A stretch of 64,000 bases of DNA, from contig JAZHRO010000063.1 of the NCBI GenBank assembly GCA_037157565.1, positions 155,484,501 to 155,548,500 of the forward strand, read 5' to 3'. Below are positions 11,349-23,540 of the stretch, piece by piece. The position numbers and the translations under genes are program-made. The notes beneath the pieces are model-generated. The model was not told the origin of the DNA, did not search any database, and worked only from the letters and a program-made list of their open reading frames with translations. Source of the stretch: Thalassia testudinum. Taxonomy: Eukaryota > Streptophyta > Magnoliopsida > Alismatales > Hydrocharitaceae. The first letter of the stretch is position 1. Each line of letters starts with the position of its first letter.

Positions 11349-11718
11349 GCACGGTGCGAGAAATTGAAGATGAAGAGGCACACGGAAAAATTAGGCCGCC
11401 CGATCAGCAGCGGGCGGCCAAGATAGCACCACACGGCGCACCCTCAGACAGCAAGCACCCACGCGCACGCCCACGCATAGCGACGACGCCCGCGTGCACG
11501 CGTGCCCGAGGCGCGATTCGAGCATGCCCGAGGGAGGATCTTTGCAGTCCAATCTTCGATCGGATGGCTCTCACGTAGTAGCCACGGATCAGGCACGAAG
11601 AAGAATAGAACAGGTGTGCTACCGGCGGGCTAGGGGCTTCACCGATGCTTTTGGAAGGGTTTTAGCGACGTCCCGGATGTCGATAAAACCCCTTCTTCTT
11701 TTAGAAAGCTCTTCTCCC

Positions 11719-11726
11719 TATTTAAA
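11719..11726 (+). promoter_or_regulatory. TATA box of T3 LTR
   Basis: CCCTATTTAAACCCCCTCC: the TATTTAAA core lies 835 bp into the LTR. The T5 LTR has the same CCTATTTAAACCCCCT context at 53583-53598. Confidence 0.65.
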
Positions 11727-12285
11727 CCCCCTCCAACCACTCATTCAAAGATTCACTTCCCTTGCAACTACTCTACCCTCCTCTTAGCTAGCTTTAAGCC
11801 CTTTTGTAATCGCCGGAGACGACGAGCTGCCGATGGAGCCTTCTCCACCGCTGTGGCTGCCTCGCCGCTCTCCCCCTCTCTCTCTCTCTTCCTCTCTTTT
11901 AAGCTTTCCCTTACTTTTGTTTAAGCATGTATTTAATGTTGTAAGCAGTGAACTAAAGCTGCATGATTAATGAAGTTACTTTCCGTTCAGTGTTTACTTT
12001 ATTTCCTGTTTAAGTTGCATGATCAAGCAAGAAACGACTCTAACCCTAATCTCTCCCTCTCTCTTTCTCTATCTCTCTCTCGCTTTTCAACCGCACCTTT
12101 CGCAAGCAAAACTCCGCAATTTCCGTGACAGCAAGTGATAAGCAAAATCCCATTTTCACGCCTCCCTGAAACCGACACTCGGACTCACCTCCATTTTTTT
12201 ACTTTAAAATCGGCATTGCAAGTGCGACTATAATGACACTTCTTAACACACACACATGAGCGTACGTCATCTTCTCCATCGGTGC

Positions 12286-14310
12286 ATGTTTGGGAGGAGG
12301 TCCCTAAGACCACCCTTAAGGCCTCCATTAGCTATTCACTCTCCTCATGGCCAAGCCTCGACTTCCCTATTTGTGCAACCACCTAACCATATTGTCATGT
12401 CTTCTGATTCATCTGAGCCTAGATCTCCTTCATCCATACTCATGGAACAACCAGCAGAAGAAGAAAATAATCTCCAAAATCAGCTTCAATGCCTCAACGA
12501 TCTATTCCAAGCCTTTATGAATCCACCACAACGTCCTATGATGCGACATCATTTCAATCCCACTGCGGTGGTGATCGAACCTTGAGTCCAAATCCTAGTT
12601 GGAGGTCCTGATAATGAACTCAAGCCCAACATGATTCATGCTATTCCTAAATTTCATGGGCTTAATTCCGAAGATCCTTTCCAGCATATCAAGCAACTCA
12701 AGCATCTGGCCCAAACCTTCGGGTCAAAAGCTCAAAATTAGGATATCTTGCTCATGAAAATGTTCTTCTTCTCTCTCATGGACAAGGCCACTCACTTGTA
12801 CCAAACCCTAACTCATCCAATCAATACGTGGGCTGAACTGTAATCCAAGTTTCTGAAAAGGTTCTTCCTTGTTGGTAGGATAAATCCTCTACAGCACTGG
12901 ATCACACATTTCACGCAGCAGGTAGGAGAACAGCTTCATGAGGCATGGAATCGCTTTTTGGATCTCAAGCGAAAGTGCCCTCACCACGGAGTTCCTAAAT
13001 GGGAACAAGTCAAATATTTTTACCAGGGACTCTGTGAGGATATTTGATTGTTTGTCAATGCGACTTGTGGAGGAAACATCATGGGTTAACACGATGACAC
13101 TGTGTGGGAGATTCTCGAGAGCATGTGCGAGAACTCCATCAATAATGAATCCATGGGCATGTTCGACCGAACGAATTCCAATGCATTGAAGAATCCGCGC
13201 GGAGCACATGAGACACAGGGCCTATCCTCTTTCATTGACTTGGAGTTAATGGCCAATCGCTTGGACAAGGTCTCGATCATTGAGAAGAAGATGGATAAGC
13301 TGACTCGACATCTATAGCGAGCCACCTCTACGCAAAACCCATTCGCACAACCACCCTCTGGGAGGGAGGCTGTGCATAACATCTACCGCCGATCTTCTCA
13401 GGGGATGGATCCATTCCCACCCCTGTCTAATCTAGGGTTCGAAGGAAACTCTGGATCCATTTACTCTAGTTGGGGGAACTCTGAACCCTTGTCTTCTGAT
13501 TTCTCTGAGGTTCCTCAGACCTGCGAGGACCTCAATGCCATCCAGAATGATCCTTTCTCAAGCACCTACAACCCTGGGTGGCGTAATCATCCTAATTTCA
13601 CATGGTCAGGGAGCAATCAAAATCAGAGACCTCAATATCAACTCTGACCACAAGTTTCTCATCCATATTAGCCACCTTAGCCTTGGTCCAACTCGACTTA
13701 CCAAACTGAGCCAACTTGAGAAGATCAAATGACTCTTATCCTTGAGACTCTGGCTAACATTCAGATGACAAATGAGGCTATGTAAAAACAACACAAAGAT
13801 GAGATCATAGAGGTTCTCAATCAACTCGCCCAGATGGCAAATCCCTGCCAACCTGGTGCCCTCCCTTCACAACCTTTGTTAAATCCAAATAACGTGTTGA
13901 ACCAGAGGCGGATTATGAACCCGACTCAGGGCTAGGCTCACTATGTCCATCAGGCCCCTTTCACTCCATCACTCGACAGGATGGAGACTTCGACATCATA
14001 TGTAGGTTACCAGTAGGAACCACCTCTTTTGCCTACCCCAACCCAGAACCAGGTAGGACTGAATTTCGTTACCACCTGTAGTGGCAAAACAACCCCACCT
14101 TACCCAAGCCACTCTCATCCTAGTAGTTCAAACTAAAACCCTAAGTTGGTCATCTAGGATACCTCTACCCCAAATCAAGAACCTAGACTAATTCTAGAGG
14201 AACCTGCAGAGGTTCCATTTTCAGAGGCCTTGACAAAAAAAAAAGGAAACCCAAACCCATGGCTCTCAAGGAGGACCTTGGCTCTCGAGGAGGACCTGGT
14301 CAAGCTCTTT
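12286..14310 (+). pseudogene. gag: T4 gag
   Basis: The likely start is the ATG at 12286, where M-F-G-R-R-S-L matches the gag start of T6 (28692); an upstream ATG at 12256 is in the same frame. The frame holds the capsid-like block LNSEDPFQH (near 12662), LMDKATHLY and WNRFLDLKRKCPHHGVP, and the Athila motif YNPGWRNHPNFTW (near 13568). Stops occur at 12583, 12739, 12841, 13045, 13087, 13315, 13645 and beyond, yet the frame is kept for more than 2 kb. Most breaks are therefore substitutions, not indels. No CCHC zinc knuckle is visible. T3 inserted about 40 bp upstream of the start. Confidence 0.85.
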
Positions 14311-15170
14311 GAGTAGGTCCAAATAAACATCCCGTTGATGGATGCAATTCTCCACGTACCGGCTTATGTGAGATTTCTGAAGAACGTATGTACACCTAAG
14401 CGTAAGCCATGAATCAATGGCTAGAATCCAATCCTACTGTTGGAGCAAGCCAGCTCCATCATTTTGAGCAAACTCCCGCCTAAGGCAAAAGACCCTGGTA
14501 CCCCTCTGATTTCATGCAAAATAGGTGATTTAGAATTTGATAGAGCCCTTTGAGACTTAGGAGCTTCCATCAATTTGATCCCTATGTCCCTACTAGATCA
14601 TTTCGAAGAGACTAAGCTAAGACCGACTAAGGTGACTTTACAGTTAGCTAACCGATCGATCAAGTCACCTAGAGGAGTTCACAAGGATGTTCTAGTTCGG
14701 ATCCACGATTTCTACTTTCCTATGGACTTCATTGTGTTGGATATGGCTCTTGAGAATCTAAAGAATACACCAATTATATTAGGTAGACTGTTCTTAGCGA
14801 CAGTTATGGCGAACATTATTTGCAAAGAGGGCCAGATTGAATTGAAATTCGGGATCATATGCTAAAAATTGATATATTTAATGCCCAGAAAGGAATTAAC
14901 TGTGGGGCAATGGAACAAGTATGTGACATCAGTTCTATGGCTGAGAACACATTTTCTGAGGATGACTCAATTATCCCTGATCCTCAGCCCCAAGCAGATC
15001 ATACCTCGCAGATAGAGGAGCCTAGCACCAATCCACACCCACACACAGCTCCTACCTTTTCTTCTGAGGCCCATCCCAACCCACCTGCTGTTGCTGATAA
15101 TCCCATTATGGAACTAAAGCCTCTTCCTGATCATCTGAAATACGTCTTTTTAGGTTCTGATCAGACATTT
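14311..15170 (+). pseudogene. T4 aspartic protease region
   Basis: The region opens with the VQINIPLMDAIL block directly after a TAG at 14308-14310, the same codon position as the stop in T3. The protease follows, but a TGA (14551-14553) sits immediately before the catalytic D-L-G-A-S. The VTLQLANRSIKSPRG and IILGRLFLATVMA blocks are recognisable (P to L in the GRPF motif). A one-base shift near 14857 moves the frame, which then runs through a Pro/His-rich linker to the RT. The family role is polyprotein processing; this copy is inactive. Confidence 0.85.
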
Positions 15171-16640
15171 CCTATGATTATCAATTCCCACCTCACCTTT
15201 GATCAAGAAACACGTCTGATTTCCATCCTCCAGCAGCATCGGAGAGTCATTGGTTGGACTCTCGATGATCTGACTAGCATTAGCCTTTCATATTACACAC
15301 ACTGCATTTATACCGAAAAGGGCGCATGACCATCCTGTGGAATGCAGAGACGTCTGAATCCTAATCTTCAAGCGGTTGTGAAAAAGGAGATCATCAAGTG
15401 GTTAGATGTAGGGATCATCTACCCAATCTCTGATAGTCGGTGGGTGAGTCTAATCCAGGTTGTGCCTAAGAAAGCAGGACTAACTGTGATCACAACTGAA
15501 ATCGGAGAAATCATACCAACCCGTATAGCGAACTTGTGGAGAGTCTGCATTGATTACAGAAGAATGAATGCCTCCACGAAGAAGGATCATTTCCCACTTT
15601 CATTCATTGATCAGATACTCGAGAAACTAGCGGGAAATCAATTCTTCTACTTTTTGGATGGGTACTCCAGTTACAATCAAGTGGCAATACATCTTGGGGA
15701 CCAAGAGTAGGCCACCTTCACCTACCCTTATGGGACATATGTGTTCCATAGGATGTCTTTCAATCTCTGCAATGCACTCGCTACCTTTCAGCGGTGCATT
15801 CTTGCCATATTCTCAGATATAGTAGGTGAATAACTTGAAGTCTTCATGGATGACTTCTCGGTATTTGGGGAATCTTTTCATGATTGCCTCCTGCACCTGG
15901 TCCAAATCCTCAGGAGTTGCATCGATGTGAATTTGGCTCTTCTCTAGGAAAAGAACCATTTCATGGTTCCTAAGGGAATTGTTCTGGGTCACCTTATTTC
16001 TAAAAATGACATCTAGGTTGATCAAGCCAAGGTTAATTTGATTTCCAAGCTACCCATGCCTAGCTCGGTCAAGGGCATCCATTCTTTTCTAGGGCACATC
16101 AATTTTTACCACCGTTTCATTCCTAATTTCTCGAAAATCACACTCCCCCTGACTAATCTTCTCTCAAAGGTTGTCCCTTTCGAGATCACCGATGAGTGCA
16201 CTCACGCATTTGAGAGCCTACGTGATCGAGTTACTCAAGCACCAATCCTACAATCCCCTAACGGGTCTCTACCCTTTGAGATCATGTGTGATGCATCTGA
16301 CTACACAGTGGGGGCGGTGCTTGGGCAGAAAGTTGACAGGAAACCAGTGGTCATCTACTACGCCAGCAAGATGCTGGACAAGGCTCTGCGTAACTACACG
16401 ATTACTGAGAAAGAGCTATTGGCAGCAGTATTTGGCCTGGAGAAATTTAGATCTTATCCTTTGGGTTCCCATGTCATCATTTACTCAGATCACACCACTG
16501 TGAGGCACTTACTCACAAAGAAGGACATGAAACCTCGATTAATTCATTTGATCTTGCTATTGCAAGAATTTCATCTCGAGATTTGCGACAAGGTGGGAAA
16601 AAAGAACATGGTAGCTGACCATTTGTCTCGTCTTCCTTCT
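15171..16640 (+). pseudogene. T4 reverse transcriptase and RNase H
   Basis: RT motifs are in a constant frame: VIGWTLDDLTSI (15247), QRRLNPNL (15345), YPISDSRWVS, CIDYRRMN, FYFLDGYSSYNQV and FMDD (15843-15854). Stops at 15327, 15708, 15831, 15945 and 16014 interrupt it. RNase H is uninterrupted (about 16279-16640): [56 protein letters not shown]. All four acidic positions of the active site appear to be kept, the best preserved RNase H in the window. It functions in reverse transcription of the element RNA. Confidence 0.88.
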
Positions 16641-17922
16641 TTAGTCATCGACCCATCTGGTCCGATCACTGAGCATTTTCCAGGCGAATATTTACTAGCC
16701 ATTCACGGTCTCCCCTGGTTTGCTGATAGAGTAAACTACTTGGTTATGGGAAAGTCCCACCAGATTGGGTGATTTCCAGGCGAGACAAGCTGATTTCTGA
16801 GGCCAAGTACTACATTTAGGAGGAACCGTATCTCTTCCACATTAGCAATGATCAGGTGATCCAGAGATGCATTCCTGACGATGAGGTCAATGATGTGATA
16901 TCATTCTGTCATGACCAAGCCTACGATGGATATTTCTCTAGGCGTAAAATCGTAGTGAAAATTCTCCAATGTGGGTTCTTCTAGCCCACAATGTTCAAAG
17001 ACGCACAAATGTATTGTAGGACATGCGCTTATTGTCTGACCCTCGACAACATGGGCCCGCGGAATATGATGCCCTTGAACCTGATAATTGTGTGCAAAAT
17101 CTTTGACATATGGGGAATCGATTTCATGGGACCCTTTCTCGGATCTAATGGCATCGAATACATCTTGCTTACTATTGATTACATCTCTAAATGGATAGAA
17201 GCTATCCCCATGATAACTAGCGATCATAAAGTTATTCTCCGATTCATCCAGGATAACATCTTTTCCATATTTGGGGTTCCTAAGGCCATCATCAGCGATG
17301 GCAGTTCTCACTTCAACAATGTGCACTTCCAGTCCCTAATGAAGAAGTATGGGGTGTTGCATCGTATTTCGACTCCTTACCACCCCCAAACTAATGGACT
17401 GGCTGAACTGTCAAATTGAGAGATCAAGAAGATCCTTCAGGTCACTATTCGGCCTGATAGGAAGGACCGGTCTACTCACCTTCCGGAAGCTTTGTGGGCC
17501 TATAGGAACACCTACAAGACCCAATTAAGCATGTCTCCCTTCAGATTAGTGTACAGAAAGGCATGTCACCTTCCTGTAGAGATGGAGCATAAGGCCTATT
17601 GGGCAATACAAAAGTGCATCTCGATCTGATGAAGGCTGGAAAACACCGCCAATTGCAAATGAGCGAGATCAGGGAACTACGCAACGATGAGTACAAGAAC
17701 TCGTGTATCTACAAAGAGCAGGTCAAAGCCTTCCATGACAGGCACATTGTGCGAAAATCTTTCCACTCTAGTCAAAAAGTCCTACTCTTTGATGCCAAGC
17801 TCAAACTCTTCCCAAGCAAACACAGATCTAAGTGGAATGGACCTTTCTTGGTAGGAAAAATCTTTGAAAATGGAGCTGTTGAAGTTAGTGAACTCAGCCA
17901 TGATTTTGAACTTTTGTCGTAA
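16641..17922 (+). pseudogene. T4 integrase
   Basis: The domain follows RNase H with a frameshift near 16765 and a second near 17610. In the zinc-binding part the second His is Tyr (C-H-D-Q-A-Y-D-G-Y-F), while the Cys pair is present (TCAYC). The core keeps WGIDFMGPF (17116) and ISDGSSHF (17291), and the Glu region reads NGLAELSN followed by a TGA at 17417. The C-terminal block KLFPSKHRSKWNGPF (17806-17850) ends in a stop at 17920-17922. With the Tyr replacement, two frameshifts and stops, it is a clear pseudogene. Confidence 0.88.
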
Positions 17923-19586
17923 ACGGTCAGGGACTCAAACCATTCATCGAGCTCTTTGACCTGAACGTGACTGAGTTATCTTTTGATCTCCATTCTCCTT
18001 GAGCTTATTGCACCTAGCTAATGGCGTTAAACTTACGCTTAAAGGGAGGCAGCTCATCATCTCTTTGAAAAACCCGAAATCCTTTTGACATATCTCTTCA
18101 CTGAAATCATATTGCACTTTAGGGTTCATCCATTAGAACAACTGACTCCACCTCTGGTACACGTACTAGAGCTTGAAATTGTCCACAACAATCACCCCGA
18201 TCTGTCCACCCACCCTTTGAAATTGCTCTAATGTACGATCTAAGCTGAATTTGAGCCCACCTAATTTACAATGAGGACATTGCAAATCGTAGGCATGGGG
18301 GGGTATTAAAATGCAAAACACCGTGACAATCAACTCTCACAAAAGGATTACACAAAAAAAAGGAGAATTGAGGAAAGAGAAGGCCCATTTGAGAGAAAAA
18401 TTGAAAAGAAAAGAAAAGAGCAAAAAGATAAAGAGAAAAATGGAGTCCATTCAAAATAATATGAAACAGATCTAAATTCTAGGTTGGATCGAATAATGAA
18501 TTAAGACCTGGAAGGCTAAAACTTAAGGGATTAGTGGCGAATACCGACCTTAGGCCTCTTGGATATGTTCTGAGATTTAAACACTCACGTACTTGTCAAG
18601 ATCCGGATTAGTCCTCAAGAGGTTGAGGAAAATGCAAAGCTTGTGTATTAGGTCTAAGGCTTAGGTAGTATTTTGCCCCATTAACTAACCTCTAGATTGT
18701 GGGAATCGGTAACTTAAGTACCCAAAAATCACACACAAGCTGGTTTAGTGTGCTTAAATATGAAATCATGCCAAAAGCATTTATGCTGCTTTATAAATGG
18801 TCCTAAGATCTAGGAATGGCTCAAAAACATAAGTTGACTTGGATGAGTTCTCAGCAGGGAGAGGTGGGAAATTTCCCTCAAAGATGCGTAATAACATACC
18901 GTCTCCTCGATGTTTATCTCCTAGGATATCTAAATATCCTACCGAGGGCATGTAAGCACCTTGTGCTGGTTCAGATGCCATGGACTGCATTATCACGAAA
19001 TGTCGATTGCCATGGTCTGGATTTAGCTACAAAATGCCATGGGTGGCACTATCCCAAAGTGTCGAAATCCAAGGTTCTGGGGGTTACCATGGGCAAAGCT
19101 ATCTCAAAGAATCGATTTCCAGGGACCCTACGAGGATTGATGGTAGGAACCAGGAATCCGATACAAAACATGTTTAGAGCCAATCCGAGGTTGGATCTAA
19201 GAAAAAATATAATGAAAAGGAAAAGAGAGAGAAAGCTCTCCACAAATAAAAAAATTCTTCTATCCCTCTCTCTCTTACAAAAAAGCACTGGCAAACTGAA
19301 CTTGGGCTAACCATGTTACATGCATGGGTGCTTTAATCGCTGGGTCCAACAAACCTTAGGTTAGTTCCTGCGGGTCTTAGAAACCTTTGCGGCAAACCGA
19401 GGCGAAAGCTAGTCAGGTCTGGATCTGGGTTGGTACTTGAGAACCTCTAGGCCTATTGTTGGTATTAAGATTTGATTCATAAAGATGCAGCTTACTAGGA
19501 TGTCCTGATGGTTACATCTGGCCTAGATAACTGGTTTGATCCATAAAGTTTTGCTAAGGGAATAGCAAAAGTTAGGAATGGGGGTA
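17923..19586 (+). mobile_element. T4 3' non-coding region
   Basis: No gene is present. It holds a degenerate GGCGTTAAACTTACGC block (18023-18038), the CAATGAGGACATTG site with purine tract GCATGGGGGGGTA (18269-18305), three tandem repeats (about 18978-19125) shared with T2, and the final hairpin and polypurine tract (about 19549-19586, with A-T changes in the stem). It lacks the GTATGGCTGG double repeat found in T3, T5, T6 and T7, so T2 and T4 form a separate 3'-region lineage. Confidence 0.8.
18978..19125 (+). repeat. Three tandem ~55-bp repeats in T4 3' region
   Basis: Units near 18978, 19038 and 19088 each start CCATGG and carry CTATC(A/C/T)C(G/A)AA, a TCGA segment and CCA. They correspond unit by unit to the T2 array at 3168-3330. 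Confidence 0.75.
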
Positions 19587-22499
19587 TGATGGGAACACCA
19601 TCATGAGTCATAACTAGCTTAATTTGGTCAGATGAAGTCAATAAAAGCTCCTACATAACCTTCAGAGGGTCCTAAGTGCTTAACATTCTATTTTGAGAAG
19701 AAAAGATGAAAATAGGGTTATTTATGAAATTTTGCCATCTTATCACAAATACAGAACAACCACGAGGTATCCCAGGGGTTTATTAAAGGTCATATGGTCA
19801 TTAATGTCTAACAAGTGGGTCCACAGAGATAGAAACGGGTTTTCATGCATTTCAAGAATTAATGGACATCTGAAACCCTAAAAATAGACTCGCTCAATTA
19901 ACTGGGGTTCTGGTCAGGATAAAATTCATCTAAACTCTCTAAAATTCATATAAAAATATTCTCTAGGGTTTGCCATCCTAGATTTGACCATCTGAACCCA
20001 TTTTGACCTAAAACAAAGTTTTAGGCAGACAGTTGCCCTAATTTAGGTTTTGATGCAATTTACCCAGTCAAACTTGGCCAAAACATAAATTTGACTTTAC
20101 CATCAGAATCCTTGAGTCTAAATTAGGTTTGTATCAAAATTTGGGCGCAATAAAAATCATCTTGACCTAGTTTGCATTTTAATCCTATTTTGACTCATTT
20201 TCTTCCAAAGAACCCCTCAACTTTTGAATACCTTGCAGAGACCCCCTTAACTTCCTCATCTTCTTCAAATCCAGATCCCTGCCGCCATTAGGAATATCTA
20301 TAGCATCTCCGGCGAGATTCGAACGAGATTTTCTCGCTCATTTCTCAATCAATTAGTTCCTAATTTGAACTATAGATTCCTTGAGGAATTCTCTTTCAAT
20401 CAAGCCTGTCCTTGGACTCCAATTCTTTCCCAATCTCCCATGCGAACGCATGGGAGATGCAGATATCCTTGTCGTGCAAGCACCACGTGCTTCCAAGCTT
20501 GATTTCTAGGCTTGGAATGCCATTCTAAGCCCTATTTAAGGACCCAAGTCGCAAGGCCGATCACCTTAGCAAGTTTTGGTGAGTCAAAATACCCCAATCT
20601 ACCCTCTCTGGCCACCAAACACCTCTGCTTCAATGACCTCACACCGTCCTGCTCCTCCACACCTCCAACCATCAAATTGGAGGTGCCACCATTTTCCTCT
20701 CTTCCTCGCGCACCTCTCCGGTCAAAGGGAGGGCATTCTTTTGTCTCAATCGCCGTCGCCACTTCGTCGTCTCTACCATTTTCTCCAGCTCCGGTCAGCC
20801 ACAACTGGAGCCCTCTGCCCATCTCCTTCCCATCTAAATCTCTCTATTCCTTCTCCTCCCCCTCTACTTTCTTTTTCACCTATGCACAAGTCACTTGCGA
20901 CCACTCCATCGCCTACCGCACTTCATCTTCTCCTCGTTTGTTAGAACTTTGGCGAGTTCGCCGGCATGCCACAGAACACCATCCGCCTCCACAACTCAGA
21001 AAAGTATCGCCATTCCACCACAACCAAAACCCCTCTCCTATTCACCGATCCACCCACTGAATCTCCCCACCAAACTCACCCTCTACCGTTCACCTTCCTT
21101 GACTTCGTCCGAGCACTTCACACACTCCCACACCCCACGGACACCACTATCATCTTCCTCATTCTCCGGTGATTCCATTGAACCATCTAACGATGGCTTT
21201 CAAGCCCATATTTGCGTTTTAGGTTCCTCGCCAATCTCCACCACTGCTGCCATCTTCGTCGCCCCGTTCTTCGAGCTACAAGCCACAAGAGCTCCATGCT
21301 TTTGCTCTAGGCACTGCAGACAAGTCCTACGAAAGCATTCAAGTCGTCAATTGAGGACCACAGCTCTTCAATTGCATCAATTGGACGAGGACACAACTGT
21401 AGCTTTGTGCGAAAGGGGGACGTGGGTTTAGTCCCACATCAGATAGAACAGACGCGTGCATAGCACATAAGTTGAATTTGTGCTTACAGCTCGTTGAATC
21501 AGCACCCACATGGGGTGAGATCTTTCTCATGCATAGACATACACACGCCCTCGCCTACGCTCATTGATAACGGATTTTACGTGGTTTGTAAAATACGTCA
21601 TTGTAACACGCAAAATCGATCAACTCTTAAATTTATATTCCTAGATAGGGGAGTATCTAGGGTCGTCCAAGGAGGCCAAATGTTTGCAAAATTGATTCTC
21701 TTGCTTGGAATACAAATCTCAACTTTCTTTTTGGTATTTTTCAATATATCATTTTTTTGTTTTTTGAAGTAAGGCAACATGCAAAATTATGGCGGGAAAG
21801 TGACTTACACTTCAAATTCAAAATGTTACTTCTAAGTGGCAAGTAGAGCCTCCCCTAAGCTCACTCTAAGCAAATGAAGGCCTAGAATAATTAGGGAGAG
21901 GGAGTGAAGAATGCTAGAAACAAAACAATTAGAAATGCGAATAAGAAATTGCAAAGAAGGCAACTAGATTAATGAAGAAAGTGTTTTACAAAAAGGCCTG
22001 GTAGAGGAATGCTTCTACTACTAGAAAATTGCAAATAAGAAAAGAAAACACAAATCCTCTAGATTGATGGTGAAGAATAGGGCTTCTTGCTTCAAGGTTG
22101 GTAGCTCCCAATCTTGAAAAGAGTCCTCCAACTCCTTCCTTGCTGTGCTCCTCCAAGGTGATGTCCTCCAAGGCAAGCCCTAAGCTTCTCTCCAAGGGTG
22201 GACGTTCACCCTAGGTCCTTCTCCTTTGCCTTGCCATCCTCCTCCTTGGCATGGCCCAAGTTGAAGAGAGTGGGGAGAAGAAGGCACCAAAAGGGCTGGT
22301 GATGTGCCCCTTTAATCTCCTTCTCTACTCCTTCTTCTTGGCCGTAGGTATAGGTGGTATAGGTAGCAAAATACACTAATGGAGGATGCCCTCAAATGGT
22401 GGTAGGTGGTGGGTTTTTATAGAATAGGAAGGGGGTTAAGGTGACTCTTGGAATGGAGGGCTAAGATGAAGATATGGAGGTGTTTGGGGATCTAATGGC

Positions 22500-22800
22500 C
22501 AAGGTTAATTGGTGCCAACCCAAGGGACACCTAGGGGGTGGTTATGGATGGTGACACCCCTTGATGTTGGCACCAAAATGGCTTCTAGAAGGGTGTCATA
22601 GTTGGCGCCAAGAAGGGTTCTAGAAGGAGGGGTAGGTGGATGGCTAGGATGGGTTGTAGGGTTAGGTGTATGGTGGATGTGGGGGTGGATGTTGGCACCA
22701 AAAAGAGAGGTAGTTAGGGTTAGGTTTTGGTGCCAAAATTGGTGCCTTTTGGTGGTGATAATGGGGTGAAGGGGTGGCTAGGAGGTGGCGCCAACTTGAG
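22500..22800. repeat. Cluster of TTGGCRCCAA-like motifs in S1
   Basis: At least six close copies of a palindromic TTGG(C/T)(G/A)CCAA motif occur here (near 22513, 22566, 22603, 22693, 22729 and 22789). The spacing is irregular, so this is a scatter of one motif and not a tandem array. The meaning is unknown. Confidence 0.6.
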
Positions 22801-22839
22801 TAGGATAGCAAGCTTAGGTAGGGCTTAAGTTGGTGGAGC

Positions 22840-23540
22840 TAGCTAGGGTTGAATTTGAGGTGGTGGATGGCCAAGGAGCTGGATGATAGCTAAGCTAAGC
22901 TAGCTTAGCTAGCTATGGAGTAGAGGAGGAGGTATTGGAGCTAGGGTGTGAAGAGAGGAGCTGAGGAGAAGTCTGGAGCTGGAACTGGAGCTGACTGCTG
23001 CTGAAGAGGCTGGCATAGAGCTACTCTAGCTGGCTTAGCTTGTTAGTTCTTTGCTACCTGCTAAGTCAAGCTTAAGTGAACTGGCTTCTACCATAATGAG
23101 CTAAGGTAAGCTAGGTCTGGTGCTCCCAGGGAGGATCAAGCTGGTTGAGGCAGTTAATGTAGCTTAGCTCAACTGAGTTGAGCTAAGCTGAATCCCCGGG
23201 AGCTAGACTTGAGCTTCCTGAGCTAAGATGAGTTCTTCTTCAGCTGGCTGGAGTTGAGTGGAGCTGGATGTAGCTGGGTCTGAGTTGGGGTGAACTCCCG
23301 TCAACTCAGCTGAGCTAGCTAGAGCTCCTTGTGGACTAGTGGGAGCTGAAATGAGCTAGACTCAGCTAAGTTGAGCTGACTTGAGCTAGGGTGAGCTAAG
23401 ATGAACCCTCTTGAGCTTCCATTCAGCTGAGATTAGCTGAATGGAGCTGGGATGAGCAAACCCTAGTTCAAGTGAGCTAGGTTCCAACTGTGGTGAGCTG
23501 GATCAAGCTAAGTTCCAGCTAGTCTGGGCTTCTCCTTCAC
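22840..23540. repeat. AGCT-rich low-complexity region in S1
   Basis: About 700 bp is dominated by degenerate units of the form GAGCTNAGCTNAGNTGAGCT, including AGCTAAGCTAAGCTAGCTTAGCTAGCT-type self-complementary stretches near 22890. There is no coding signal. Confidence 0.8.

Larger units (their letters stand above)
10884..12248 (+). mobile_element. T3 3' LTR
   Basis: This LTR of about 1.37 kb starts TGATAACAAT and ends near ...CTTCTTAACA. It has a GC-rich U3 with inverted repeats around GATC (for example 11225-11252), a tRNA-like A-box/B-box module (11297-11348), a TATA box (11719-11726), two CT-rich runs (about 11873-11900 and 12052-12083) and the U5 box CCTCCCTGAAACCGAC (12161-12176). The sequence after it is the start of T4 gag, so T3 inserted in the leader of T4. 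The exact right end is uncertain by a few bases because ACACAC follows. Confidence 0.8.

Noticed and set aside
20512..21431. Open frames of 180 codons on the plus strand
   Set aside because: They lie inside the T4 LTR, GC/Pro/Ser-rich, not matched by an equivalent frame in the T1 LTR.
22840..23540. CRISPR-like or satellite array
   Set aside because: The AGCT-rich units have no fixed length, no spacers and no regular period; it is low-complexity sequence within a solo LTR.
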